From NCBI GenBank assembly GCA_021155145.1, contig JAJNPX010000009.1, forward strand, positions 1 to 5,063: 5,063 nt of DNA, read 5' to 3'. Both the position numbers and the translations under genes were made by a program. The DNA is from Acidisarcina sp. GTDB taxonomy: Bacteria; Acidobacteriota; Blastocatellia; Pyrinomonadales; Pyrinomonadaceae. The number at the start of each line of letters is the position of its first letter. Within the stretch, counting starts at the first letter, position 1. The notes under the pieces are model-generated. The model ran no database searches and was not told the origin of the DNA. It saw only the letters and a list, made by a program, of their open reading frames with translations. Of the stretch, positions 1-5,063 are shown piece after piece.

Positions 1-244
1 AGCAGTTTCGCCCGAGCCGTTGCCGGTCAAAGAGGCCGAACCGGATGTGTCTCGGGCCCAGCGGAGAGCGATCCAACCTCGCCATGCACGGCCAGCATTG
101 GTTCCGAAGCGAACACCGGAACGAAAGGACGCGTTGACCGCGGTCAACCCTCGCGATCTGCCTTCCCTGCTGCAGGCGGAAGAGGCAGAGGACGATTCTC
201 TTCGACTTTCCGATATCTTCGAAGAGGTCGGTACCATTGAGTGA
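1..244 (+). CDS. 3' end of an unidentified gene (C-terminal 80 residues)
   Basis: The reading frame is open from position 2 to the TGA at 242-244, so the gene begins upstream of the window. The visible tail is hydrophilic, rich in Arg, Pro and Glu, and looks disordered. It ends in a more ordered acidic stretch (DSLRLSDIFEEVGTIE). No membrane segment, catalytic motif or recognisable domain is visible, so I cannot name it. Its stop overlaps the GTG start of the next gene by three bases within a GTGA, which implies one transcript and translational coupling. Genes for Spy/CpxP-like proteins often sit behind an ECF sigma factor and its anti-sigma factor. The C-terminal part of an anti-sigma or similar envelope-stress protein is therefore a possible identity, from context only. 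An alternative is any protein with a disordered tail. I am fairly sure it is coding because of the coupling and the open frame. Confidence 0.6.
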   Translation, partial: AVSPEPLPVKEAEPDVSRAQRRAIQPRHARPALVPKRTPERKDALTAVNPRDLPSLLQAEEAEDDSLRLSDIFEEVGTIE

Positions 245-777
245 ATTTTATGAGACGTCTTTCCCCAATATTTCTGGCGTTCTTTATGCTGCTTTTGCCA
301 TTTGCCGCATCGCTGCATGGGCAGGATGGCCCTCCGCCGCGCGACGGAGCGGAGTTTGCCGAAAGGAACGAGCGTCCCAATTTGCTTCAGGTCCTGGGGC
401 TTTCTCAGGACCAGGTCCGACAGATCCGTTTGATGAATCGCGATCGCAAACCGGCGATGGAGGCCGCACAAATGCGGCTTCGCGAGGCTAACCGGGCTTT
501 GGACATGGCCATTTATGGCGATGCTCTGGATGAAGCGAACGTACAGGCCAAATTGCTCCAATTTCAGAGTGCCCAGGCCGAGGTAGCACGGATACGATTT
601 GAAAGCGAGCTGTCTTTGAGAAAGATCCTGACCCCCGAACAACTCTTGAGGTTCAGGACATTGCGGGCACGTGTCGCCCAAGATCGTGAGGAACGCCTGA
701 AAAGACGGGACCTCCGTCAGAACGAACGGCCCCTGCAGCGGATGAGACAACTGCCGCGACAAACACGGATCAACTGA
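241..777 (+). CDS. Secreted Spy/CpxP-like periplasmic protein (LTxxQ family)
   Basis: Predicted 178-residue exported helical protein. Residues 1-27 form a signal peptide: basic MRR, then a hydrophobic core at about 9-23, with cleavage probably near residues 24-28. The mature part is strongly helical and charged. It has two LTxxQ-like motifs, LSQDQ at 54-58 and LTPEQ at 130-134, separated by a long helix. This is the hallmark arrangement of the Spy/CpxP periplasmic chaperone and metal-sensor family, whose members bind unfolded proteins or modulate envelope stress signalling. The last 35 residues are very rich in Arg and could contact anionic partners. I chose GTG at 241 because it overlaps the upstream stop (GTGA) and has GAAGAGGT at 221-228, although 12 nt away. 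ATG at 250 is the alternative and would shorten the signal peptide by only three residues. No Cys/His metal site is evident, so chaperone or signalling accessory is preferred over metal sensor. A strong terminator follows. Confidence 0.75.
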   Translation: MNFMRRLSPIFLAFFMLLLPFAASLHGQDGPPPRDGAEFAERNERPNLLQVLGLSQDQVRQIRLMNRDRKPAMEAAQMRLREANRALDMAIYGDALDEANVQAKLLQFQSAQAEVARIRFESELSLRKILTPEQLLRFRTLRARVAQDREERLKRRDLRQNERPLQRMRQLPRQTRIN

Positions 778-787
778 GATCGATTCT

Positions 788-803
788 ACCTTCCTCCGAA
801 GGT
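788..803 (+). other. Small perfect hairpin before the terminator
   Basis: ACCTTC, a four-base loop CTCC and GAAGGT form a perfect 6-bp inverted repeat starting 10 nt after the stop codon of the Spy-like gene. It lies two bases before the terminator stem, so the transcript would end in two adjacent hairpins. It has no T-tract of its own. It may protect the mRNA 3' end or be incidental. Confidence 0.4.
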
Positions 804-805
804 TG

Positions 806-841
806 CGGCCGCCCCGTCACTGGGCGGCCGTTCTTTTGTTT
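806..841 (+). terminator. Strong intrinsic terminator after the Spy-like gene
   Basis: CGGCCGCCC (806-814) and GGGCGGCCG (822-830) are perfectly complementary, giving a 9-bp all-GC stem with a 7-nt loop. The stem is followed at once by TTCTTTTGTTT (831-841). GC stem plus T-rich tail is the textbook Rho-independent layout. It separates the Spy-like transcription unit from mlaE, which must then have its own promoter in about 842-913. I could not identify convincing -35/-10 boxes there. Confidence 0.85.
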
Positions 842-913
842 GTCGTTTCGCCAAGTTTCCTGTAACCTAACCAAAATCAGAGATTAGCCTCTGCGGCCGC
901 CGACCTGCTGCTG

Positions 914-1684
914 ATGAATCCACTCACGAAATTTGTATATGAGTTACAAGAGATCAGTCTGCTGGTGTGGCGTTCGCTTGTCAGCGTCTTTACAAAACCT
1001 CGTTACGTTGGCGAATGGTTGAGACAGATGGACCTCATCGGGGTCGGGTCGTTGCCGATCGTTCTGCTGACTGGGTTCTTTACCGGCGGCGTTCTGGTTC
1101 TGCAGACGTATCCGACGCTCGAGTACTACAGCATCCAGAGTGAATCGGGCCGCTCGGTCGCAACCTCATTGATCCGCGAACTGGGACCAGTTTTAAGCGC
1201 GTTGATGGTCTCGGGGCGGATCGGTTCCGCGATCGCGGCCGAGCTGGGCTCGATGGTGGTATCGCAACAGATCGACGCGATGCGTGCTTTCGGCACGGAC
1301 CCGTACCGCAAACTTGTTGCTCCCAGGCTGACCGCTCTGATCTTAATGCTCCCGCTCCTGACCGTGGCGGCCGACGTATTCGGCCTTATCGGCGGAGCGA
1401 TCGTCGCGAACGGGATATACAACCAGGACATATCGGTCTTTGTAAACTCAGCACGAAACGGGATCCAGGTGGAGGATATCATCGGCGGCGTAATAAAGCC
1501 GTTATTCTTTGGCCTTGTGATCGGAAGCGTGGCTTGTAACAAGGGGCTGAGTACGACGGGCGGCACGGTCGGCGTCGGAAAATCGACCACAGATTCGGTG
1601 GTCATCGCGTCGATATGGGTTATTATCTTTGACTTCTTTCTGTCAAAAGCTCTGCAATACTTCCTGGATATCGGCCGGATATAG
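914..1684 (+). CDS. mlaE: MlaE-type ABC lipid transporter permease
   Basis: Integral inner-membrane permease of an MCE (Mla-type) ABC transporter that moves phospholipids or other lipids between the inner and outer membranes. The 256 residues match the usual family length. Hydrophobic segments are visible at about 46-66, 88-110, 138-165, 194-210 and 226-250. The family signature is clear: ELGPVL at 89-94, GRIGSAIAAELG at 101-112, QIDAM at 119-123, then DPYRKLVAPR at 129-138, which includes the cytoplasmic region expected to dock on the ATPase. The C-terminal Gly/Thr-rich stretch (residues 210-226) before the last membrane helix is also typical. ATG at 914 is the only standard start after the in-frame stop at 863-865, but no Shine-Dalgarno is visible. 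Three CTG codons precede it directly. mlaF follows after 9 nt. The family assignment is firm; the exact lipid substrate cannot be read from sequence. Confidence 0.93.
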   Translation: MNPLTKFVYELQEISLLVWRSLVSVFTKPRYVGEWLRQMDLIGVGSLPIVLLTGFFTGGVLVLQTYPTLEYYSIQSESGRSVATSLIRELGPVLSALMVSGRIGSAIAAELGSMVVSQQIDAMRAFGTDPYRKLVAPRLTALILMLPLLTVAADVFGLIGGAIVANGIYNQDISVFVNSARNGIQVEDIIGGVIKPLFFGLVIGSVACNKGLSTTGGTVGVGKSTTDSVVIASIWVIIFDFFLSKALQYFLDIGRI

Positions 1685-1693
1685 ACGAGCAAA

Positions 1694-2584
1694 ATGCTGG
1701 ATGCTGATAAAACATTGACGATGGATGCCGACGAGGCCGTAATATCGGACCTCGATCAGCCCGTGGACGACCGAAGCCGCGTCGCACCCGTCATAGAGTT
1801 TCGGGATGTGCGTCTCGCATTCGATGAGAAAGTGATCCTTGACGGCGTTTCCTTCAACGTGCGCCGCGGTGAGACGAAGATGATATTGGGGCGCAGCGGC
1901 GGGGGTAAGTCCACGATCATTCGTCTTATTCTGGGCCTTTTGAAACCCGATTCCGGGCAAGTCTTTATTGATGGCGAAGAGATAACCTGCCTCTCGGAGC
2001 AAGAGATGATGCACGTGCGCCAAAAGATCGGGATGGTCTTTCAGGAAGGTGCCCTTTTCGATTCTATTTCGGTTTATGAGAACGTGGCGTACAGGCTCAG
2101 GGAACAAAATGTGGAAGAAGATGAGATCGAACACGAGGTGAGGCGGATGCTCCGCTTCGTCGACCTCGAAGATGCCATCGAAAAGATGCCTAACGAGCTT
2201 TCGGGCGGTATGAGGCGTCGGGTGGGCATCGCCCGAGCGCTCGTGGGCGATCCGGAGATCGTACTTTATGATGAGCCGACGGCCGGATTGGATCCGCCTA
2301 CGGCCCGTACGATCTGCGAACTCGCGATAAAGCTACGCGACCTTCAGGACGTATCTTCGATCTTCGTCACCCATGAGATGAACAACGTGGGCTACCTCTC
2401 GTCGGAATACGCGATCGTCAATGAAAATGGCGAGGTAGTCTTCGAAAAGGAGGGTGAAAAACTTTGTTTGATAAATACAGAAGTGTTAATGTTGCGGGAT
2501 GGAAACATCATTTTTAACGGCTCCGACGAACGCTTGAGACAAAGCCCGGACCCGTATATCCAGAATTTCGTTTTCGGTAAATAG
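1694..2584 (+). CDS. mlaF: MlaF-type ABC transporter ATPase with an extra C-terminal hairpin
   Basis: Cytoplasmic ATPase that powers the MlaE/MlaD lipid transporter. All nucleotide-binding elements are present: Walker [10 protein letters not shown] (66-74), Q-loop Gln117 in VFQ, ABC signature LSGGM (169-173), Walker B IVLYDEP (189-195) with catalytic Glu194, D-loop AGLDP (197-201) and switch His227 in THE. It should therefore be active. At 296 residues it is longer than the usual 250-270. There is an acidic N-terminal extension of about 32 residues and roughly 25 additional residues after the H-loop. In that region, a strand-turn-strand unit around [12 protein letters not shown] (239-250) is followed by a second similar unit, [13 protein letters not shown] (264-276). 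The DNA at 2461-2520 is unusually AT-rich (20 of 60 bases G or C). ATG 1694 is chosen for its 9-nt gap from mlaE. ATG 1721, which would remove nine residues, is possible. mlaD starts 2 nt after the stop. Confidence 0.92.
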   Translation: MLDADKTLTMDADEAVISDLDQPVDDRSRVAPVIEFRDVRLAFDEKVILDGVSFNVRRGETKMILGRSGGGKSTIIRLILGLLKPDSGQVFIDGEEITCLSEQEMMHVRQKIGMVFQEGALFDSISVYENVAYRLREQNVEEDEIEHEVRRMLRFVDLEDAIEKMPNELSGGMRRRVGIARALVGDPEIVLYDEPTAGLDPPTARTICELAIKLRDLQDVSSIFVTHEMNNVGYLSSEYAIVNENGEVVFEKEGEKLCLINTEVLMLRDGNIIFNGSDERLRQSPDPYIQNFVFGK

Positions 2585-2586
2585 AG

Positions 2587-3792
2587 ATGGTTCAAACTAA
2601 ACCGACACTGTCGTTCGCACAACTCAGAGTAGGCATCTTCGTGTTCGCCGGGCTAGCCGTTCTGGCGTTTCTTATCCTTAATTCGACAGGTGATTTTAAT
2701 CCGTTCCAAAAGAAGCTCCGGTTAAAGGCGAGATTTGCGGCGGCCGACGGCCTTCGCGAAGGCTCGGATGTTCAGATCGCCGGTGTTCGAATAGGAAAGG
2801 TCGAAAGCGTGTCGCTCCTTCCTCCGGACACGCCCGAAGACTCAAAGATCGAGGCCGTTCTTGCGGTGGACAGCGAACTGAGCGGGCGCCCCATCACCGA
2901 AAGGATCCGGACCGATTCGACGGCGCAACTAATTGCGGTATCGGTACTCGCGAACGATAAGATCATTAACATCACCCCCGGTACGCAGAAGGGTTCGCCC
3001 GTGTCTGAAGGACACGTCCTGGAATCGACCGAAGCCATATCGATAAATCAGCTTACCAAGACCGGCAACGATCTTTTGCAGCAGATTAATAAGCTGGCAG
3101 TGCCGGCAAACGAGATCTTGAACAAGGCCAACCAGGGTGAGGGTACGCTTGGCGCGATCGTGAACGATGAATCGTTGTACCGTAATCTCGACGCCGCCGT
3201 GGCCGAGACGAAACTGACCGTCACCAAGCTTCAGACAACCATTGACAAGGTAAATCGCGGCGACGGCACCGCGGGAAAACTCTTGAATGACGCGGAACTC
3301 TATAACAACCTGAACAAGACCGTTGCACAGCTCGAAGGAATTTCCAATGACATACGAGCAGGTAAAGGTTCGGCCGGCAAGTTCGTCACCGACGATGCTT
3401 TGTACAACGAGACAAGGGCCGCGATCATCGACCTTCGCACATCTGCGGCCAAGTTCAATACGATCATCGACGACCTAAAATTGATAACGACCGACCTTGT
3501 CGGAGGCAACGGAAGCGCGGGCAAGTTTCTAAAAGACGAAAAGCTCTATGAGAATGCGCGCGACACGCTTGCGAAGTTCAACTCGACGGCCGAAAAACTC
3601 GACCTCATCCTCGGCGACGCTCGAGCGGGCAAGGGCACGATCGGGCGCCTCGTGACGGATGAGACCCTCTACAACAACATCAATCAAACCGCCTCTAACG
3701 TAAATCAACTTTCGAGCGAAAGCACAAAGCTCATCTATGATTTCCGCCAGAATCCCAAGAAGTATCTGCGTATAAAACTAAGCCTGTTCTAG
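2587..3792 (+). CDS. mlaD: MlaD-type MCE-domain protein with five C-terminal repeats
   Basis: Substrate-handling MCE component of the transporter, anchored in the inner membrane and projecting into the periplasm. One N-terminal membrane helix lies at about 13-32. The MCE beta domain spans about 44-148, with the GLREGSDVQIAGVRIGKV region (55-72) and the PGTQKG segment (131-136) conserved in the family. MCE domains form a hexameric ring with a hydrophobic lipid channel. The remaining 250 residues are helical and hydrophilic, with five copies of an 18-residue motif built on GxG[TS]xG...D[ED]xLY, starting at residues 184, 225, 259, 307 and 348. The protein ends in NPKKYLRIKLSLF, resembling a C-terminal tail I recall from MCE proteins of Bacteroidetes and related groups. 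At 401 residues it is more than twice E. coli MlaD. The long tail may replace a soluble carrier by bridging the periplasm. The start is 2 nt after mlaF, so translation is coupled. Confidence 0.9.
   Translation: MVQTKPTLSFAQLRVGIFVFAGLAVLAFLILNSTGDFNPFQKKLRLKARFAAADGLREGSDVQIAGVRIGKVESVSLLPPDTPEDSKIEAVLAVDSELSGRPITERIRTDSTAQLIAVSVLANDKIINITPGTQKGSPVSEGHVLESTEAISINQLTKTGNDLLQQINKLAVPANEILNKANQGEGTLGAIVNDESLYRNLDAAVAETKLTVTKLQTTIDKVNRGDGTAGKLLNDAELYNNLNKTVAQLEGISNDIRAGKGSAGKFVTDDALYNETRAAIIDLRTSAAKFNTIIDDLKLITTDLVGGNGSAGKFLKDEKLYENARDTLAKFNSTAEKLDLILGDARAGKGTIGRLVTDETLYNNINQTASNVNQLSSESTKLIYDFRQNPKKYLRIKLSLF
3136..3681 (+). repeat. Five degenerate protein-coding repeats in mlaD
   Basis: Five 54-bp units encode GEGTLGAIVNDESLYRNL, GDGTAGKLLNDAELYNNL, GKGSAGKFVTDDALYNET, GNGSAGKFLKDEKLYENA and GKGTIGRLVTDETLYNNI. 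Unit starts are at residues 184, 225, 259, 307 and 348 of the protein, so the intervals are 41, 34, 48 and 41 residues. These differ by exactly 7 or 14. The segments in between are helix-like. The DNA copies have diverged, so this is an old protein-level repeat and not a recent tandem duplication. Confidence 0.85.
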
Positions 3793-3806
3793 ATCGGAAA
3801 GCACCG

Positions 3807-3835
3807 TTGACTCGGCAACCCAAGATGTATATTAT
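3807..3835 (+). promoter_or_regulatory. Sigma70-type promoter for argR
   Basis: TTGACT (3807-3812) matches the -35 consensus in five of six positions. TATTAT (3830-3835) matches the -10 in five of six. The spacer is exactly 17 nt. Transcription would begin near 3842, giving a leader of about 43 nt before the argR ATG. It starts 15 nt after the mlaD stop codon, and I found no terminator between, so read-through from mlaEFD into argR is also possible. Confidence 0.7.
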
Positions 3836-3841
3836 ACATCT
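3823..3841. promoter_or_regulatory. Perfect 19-bp palindrome over the -10: candidate ArgR operator
   Basis: AGATGTATA, a central T and TATACATCT form an inverted repeat with no mismatch. It covers the -10 hexamer and the presumed start of transcription, so a bound protein would block RNA polymerase. Arms of TGTAT/ATACA resemble ARG-box arms (TGAAT/ATTCA in E. coli), and argR itself is the next gene. Autorepression by arginine-bound ArgR is the simplest reading. The spacing between arms is 3 bp against 4 in the E. coli box, so the match is not exact. Confidence 0.6.
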
Positions 3842-3867
3842 ATGCACGGTATATGCAGTTCTATGCG
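3841..3867 (+). repeat. Three phased TATGCR hexamers in the argR leader
   Basis: TATGCA at 3841-3846, TATGCA at 3852-3857 and TATGCG at 3862-3867 start 11 and 10 bp apart, about one DNA turn. A related TATACA (3833-3838) lies in the palindrome just upstream. The first two copies also give TGCA at 3843-3846 and 3854-3857, a weak second dyad centred 18 bp from the palindrome. This suggests an extended operator for hexameric ArgR, whose known operators are usually paired boxes. Confidence 0.45.
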
Positions 3868-3884
3868 TATATTGAGTTGGAAAT

Positions 3885-4304
3885 ATGCTAAAGACGGACC
3901 GGCAGGAAGCCATTCTAAAGATAATCGCCGCGATGCGGATCGGTAAACAGGACGAACTCGTTCGGGCACTACGCGATCACGGCTTTGAAGCGACCCAGGC
4001 GAGCATATCACGCGACCTCGAGGAACTGGGGATCATCAAGGTCAAAGGTGCGTATGTCCAGCCGGATCCGGCGCCGGGGACATTCGCGTTCGGCCTTACG
4101 GGCATCGAAGCGGCCGGCCCGAACCTGATCGTGGCGAAAACCTATGCGGGGCTCGCCTCCGCATCCGCCGTCCGGATAGATAGCGCAAGGGTCGAGGAGA
4201 TCGTTGGGACCATTGCCGGAGACGACACGATATTTATTGCGGTAAAGGACGCGAAAGATCAGAAGTCGGTCATTAAGCGGCTCTGGGAGTTGTTCGAGGT
4301 TTGA
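3885..4304 (+). CDS. argR: Arginine repressor ArgR
   Basis: Arginine-responsive DNA-binding regulator of arginine biosynthesis and catabolism genes. It normally acts as a hexamer that binds operator boxes when loaded with L-arginine. Residues 1-58 form the winged helix-turn-helix domain. The recognition region TQASISRDLEELGIIKVKG (37-55) is almost canonical, including the Ser-Arg pair at 42-43. Residues 78-139 are the oligomerisation and arginine-binding domain, ending in GTIAGDDTIF (108-117). Asp113-Asp114 correspond to the acidic pair that holds arginine in the E. coli protein. The motif usually written PGNANAVA is altered here to AGLASASAV (88-96), which lies near the ligand and trimer interface. 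At 139 residues it is slightly short against about 150, mainly in the linker. ATG 3885 has only a weak GAGTTGGA-like ribosome site. It sits behind a promoter with a palindromic operator, pointing to autoregulation, and is tightly linked to the downstream P-loop gene. Confidence 0.93.
   Translation: MLKTDRQEAILKIIAAMRIGKQDELVRALRDHGFEATQASISRDLEELGIIKVKGAYVQPDPAPGTFAFGLTGIEAAGPNLIVAKTYAGLASASAVRIDSARVEEIVGTIAGDDTIFIAVKDAKDQKSVIKRLWELFEV
4296..4300 (+). promoter_or_regulatory. Ribosome binding site within the end of argR
   Basis: GAGGT in the last codons of argR lies 9 nt upstream of the ATG at 4310, an ideal spacing. It fixes the start of the P-loop gene and indicates that its translation is coupled to that of argR. 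Confidence 0.55.
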
Positions 4305-4309
4305 CCAAA

Positions 4310-5063
4310 ATGGAGATCAAGTTTGACAAGATAGGTTCGGCGACGCGATGGGATCGCATCCCAGGTAAAGCCTCGATCATGCCCGAACGAACGGTGACGC
4401 GCGTCGGCGACCTCATCGCCGTGCGGGCAGTCTCGGAAAGTGTCGTTTATGGCAATTTGGAACTTCCATCCGGCCGGCTTGCCAAGATCAACTCGGGAGA
4501 TGTATTGGCCGGAGTTCTCGGAAAGCGGCGCGCCCTGAAAGGTTTCGTGGGCGACGTTCCCGCAAAAGTGGGAGCCTCGGATAGGCTTCATCTCCTTAAT
4601 ATGGGCGGCGTTGTCGGCGAATGTGTCGGTCATCATTCGTCGCTAAGCGATGCGATCGAACTCAAGGTGCTCGGGATCGTATGCGACGAAATGGGTCTTC
4701 CGATGAACATCGGCGATCGGGCCTTGCCGCGATCGGAACGCCTCGAGATCGACGTCCCTGTGATATTCGTGGCCGGCTCCTGCATGAACTCCGGAAAGAC
4801 TGTGGCTGCCATCGAACTCGTCAAACAGGCAACGCGCGCAGGCCTAAGGGTCGCTGCGGCGAAATTAACCGGCGTCGCATGTCTGAGAGATACCCTAAAT
4901 ATGGAGGATCACGGCGCTTTTGCGACCGCCAGTTTCCTGGACTGCGGACTCCCTTCGACCGTTGACGTCGCGGATCTTTCTGCGGTCGCAAAAGGGCTCC
5001 TGAATTATCTCGCCGCCCTCGGCCCCGACCTCATTGTTGCGGAGCTTGGGGACGGCATCGTTG
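4310..5063 (+). CDS. P-loop NTPase-like protein of unknown function, 3' end missing
   Basis: The frame is open from ATG 4310 to the window end, giving 251 residues of an incomplete protein. Residues 1-145 form a beta-rich, glycine-rich domain I do not recognise, with GDLIAVRAV (33-41), LKGFVGDVPAKVG (76-88) and LNMGGVVGECVG (96-107). Residues 150-251 look like a P-loop nucleotide-binding fold: hydrophobic strand VPVIFVAG, Walker A GSCMNSGKT (156-164), a helix, strand RVAAAKLTG (180-188), then an Asp-containing segment (D194 to D200) and a second strand DLIVAEL (240-246) ending in GDG, a plausible Walker B. The order resembles SIMIBI-type dethiobiotin synthetase/CobQ/MobB enzymes and the DUF1611 group, but this is from memory of fold patterns only. 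It starts 5 nt after argR with its ribosome site inside argR, so it is likely under the same arginine-responsive control. A role in amino-acid metabolism is an inference from context. No frameshift is seen. Confidence 0.8.
   Translation, partial: MEIKFDKIGSATRWDRIPGKASIMPERTVTRVGDLIAVRAVSESVVYGNLELPSGRLAKINSGDVLAGVLGKRRALKGFVGDVPAKVGASDRLHLLNMGGVVGECVGHHSSLSDAIELKVLGIVCDEMGLPMNIGDRALPRSERLEIDVPVIFVAGSCMNSGKTVAAIELVKQATRAGLRVAAAKLTGVACLRDTLNMEDHGAFATASFLDCGLPSTVDVADLSAVAKGLLNYLAALGPDLIVAELGDGIV

Noticed and set aside
237..491. Plus-strand frame overlapping the Spy-like gene
   Set aside because: It is out of frame with the signal-peptide/LTxxQ protein and reads as a low-complexity Ala/Arg/Gly peptide; no independent support.
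1126..1692. Long minus-strand open frame (188 codons) opposite mlaE
   Set aside because: It is a shadow of the conserved mlaE coding sequence; no recognisable protein features and it lies wholly opposite a firmly identified gene.
1643..2134. Minus-strand open frame (163 codons) opposite the start of mlaF
   Set aside because: It spans the mlaE/mlaF junction and the Walker A region of mlaF in antisense and shows no domain or ribosome site, so it is treated as chance.
2448..2514. AGGAGG inside mlaF followed by a TTG frame
   Set aside because: The frame is only 17 codons and encodes nothing recognisable; the motif arises from ordinary Lys-Glu-Gly codons.
3806..3820. GTTG/CAAC inverted repeat after mlaD as a possible terminator
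   Set aside because: The stem is only 4 bp with no T-tract, and it overlaps the -35 and spacer of the argR promoter.
3842..3946. Short upstream frame (34 codons) starting at the presumed transcription start and overlapping argR
   Set aside because: No ribosome site, and the ATG belongs to the TATGCA repeats. A leaderless attenuator peptide is conceivable, but its sequence has no run of arginine codons where attenuation would need one.
4621..4965. Plus-strand open frame of 114 codons inside the P-loop gene
   Set aside because: It is in another frame of a gene with a clear Walker A motif; its translation is Arg-rich and low in hydrophobic residues, typical of an off-frame reading.

Overview
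The window looks like a chromosomal stretch of a mid-GC bacterium (roughly mid-50s % GC by eye). It has mostly plus-strand, tightly packed genes. A three-gene mlaE-mlaF-mlaD block, an MCE protein with a long repeat-bearing C-terminal region ending in an NPKKYL...SLF tail, and a classic ArgR would fit an envelope-rich Gram-negative lineage. Acidobacteriota (Blastocatellia-like) is my best guess, but it rests on general resemblance and was not tested by any search.

Layout. (1) Positions 1-244 hold the 3' end of an unidentified gene. Its stop overlaps the GTG start of a secreted Spy/CpxP-like (LTxxQ) periplasmic protein at 241-777. This small unit is closed by a strong intrinsic terminator at 806-841, preceded by a small perfect hairpin. 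(2) Positions 914-3792 hold a compact operon, mlaE (permease), mlaF (ATPase) and mlaD (membrane-anchored MCE protein), with gaps of 9 and 2 nt. Together these form the core of an ABC-type lipid transporter between inner and outer membranes. No mlaA, mlaB or mlaC is present here. (3) Positions 3793-3884 form a regulatory gap with a near-consensus sigma70 promoter. Its -10 lies inside a perfect 19-bp palindrome, followed by helically phased TATGCR hexamers. (4) argR (3885-4304) follows. Five nucleotides beyond it is the start of a large P-loop protein of unknown function that runs off the window (4310-5063).

How they work together. The MlaEFD proteins should assemble as one complex. ArgR probably represses its own promoter, and so the downstream P-loop gene, in response to arginine. 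That would tie the unknown protein to arginine or related amino-acid metabolism. The most unusual signals are the argR-coupled P-loop gene, the MlaD repeats whose spacings differ by whole heptads, and a duplicated C-terminal hairpin in MlaF. I see no mobile element, CRISPR array, tRNA or rRNA.
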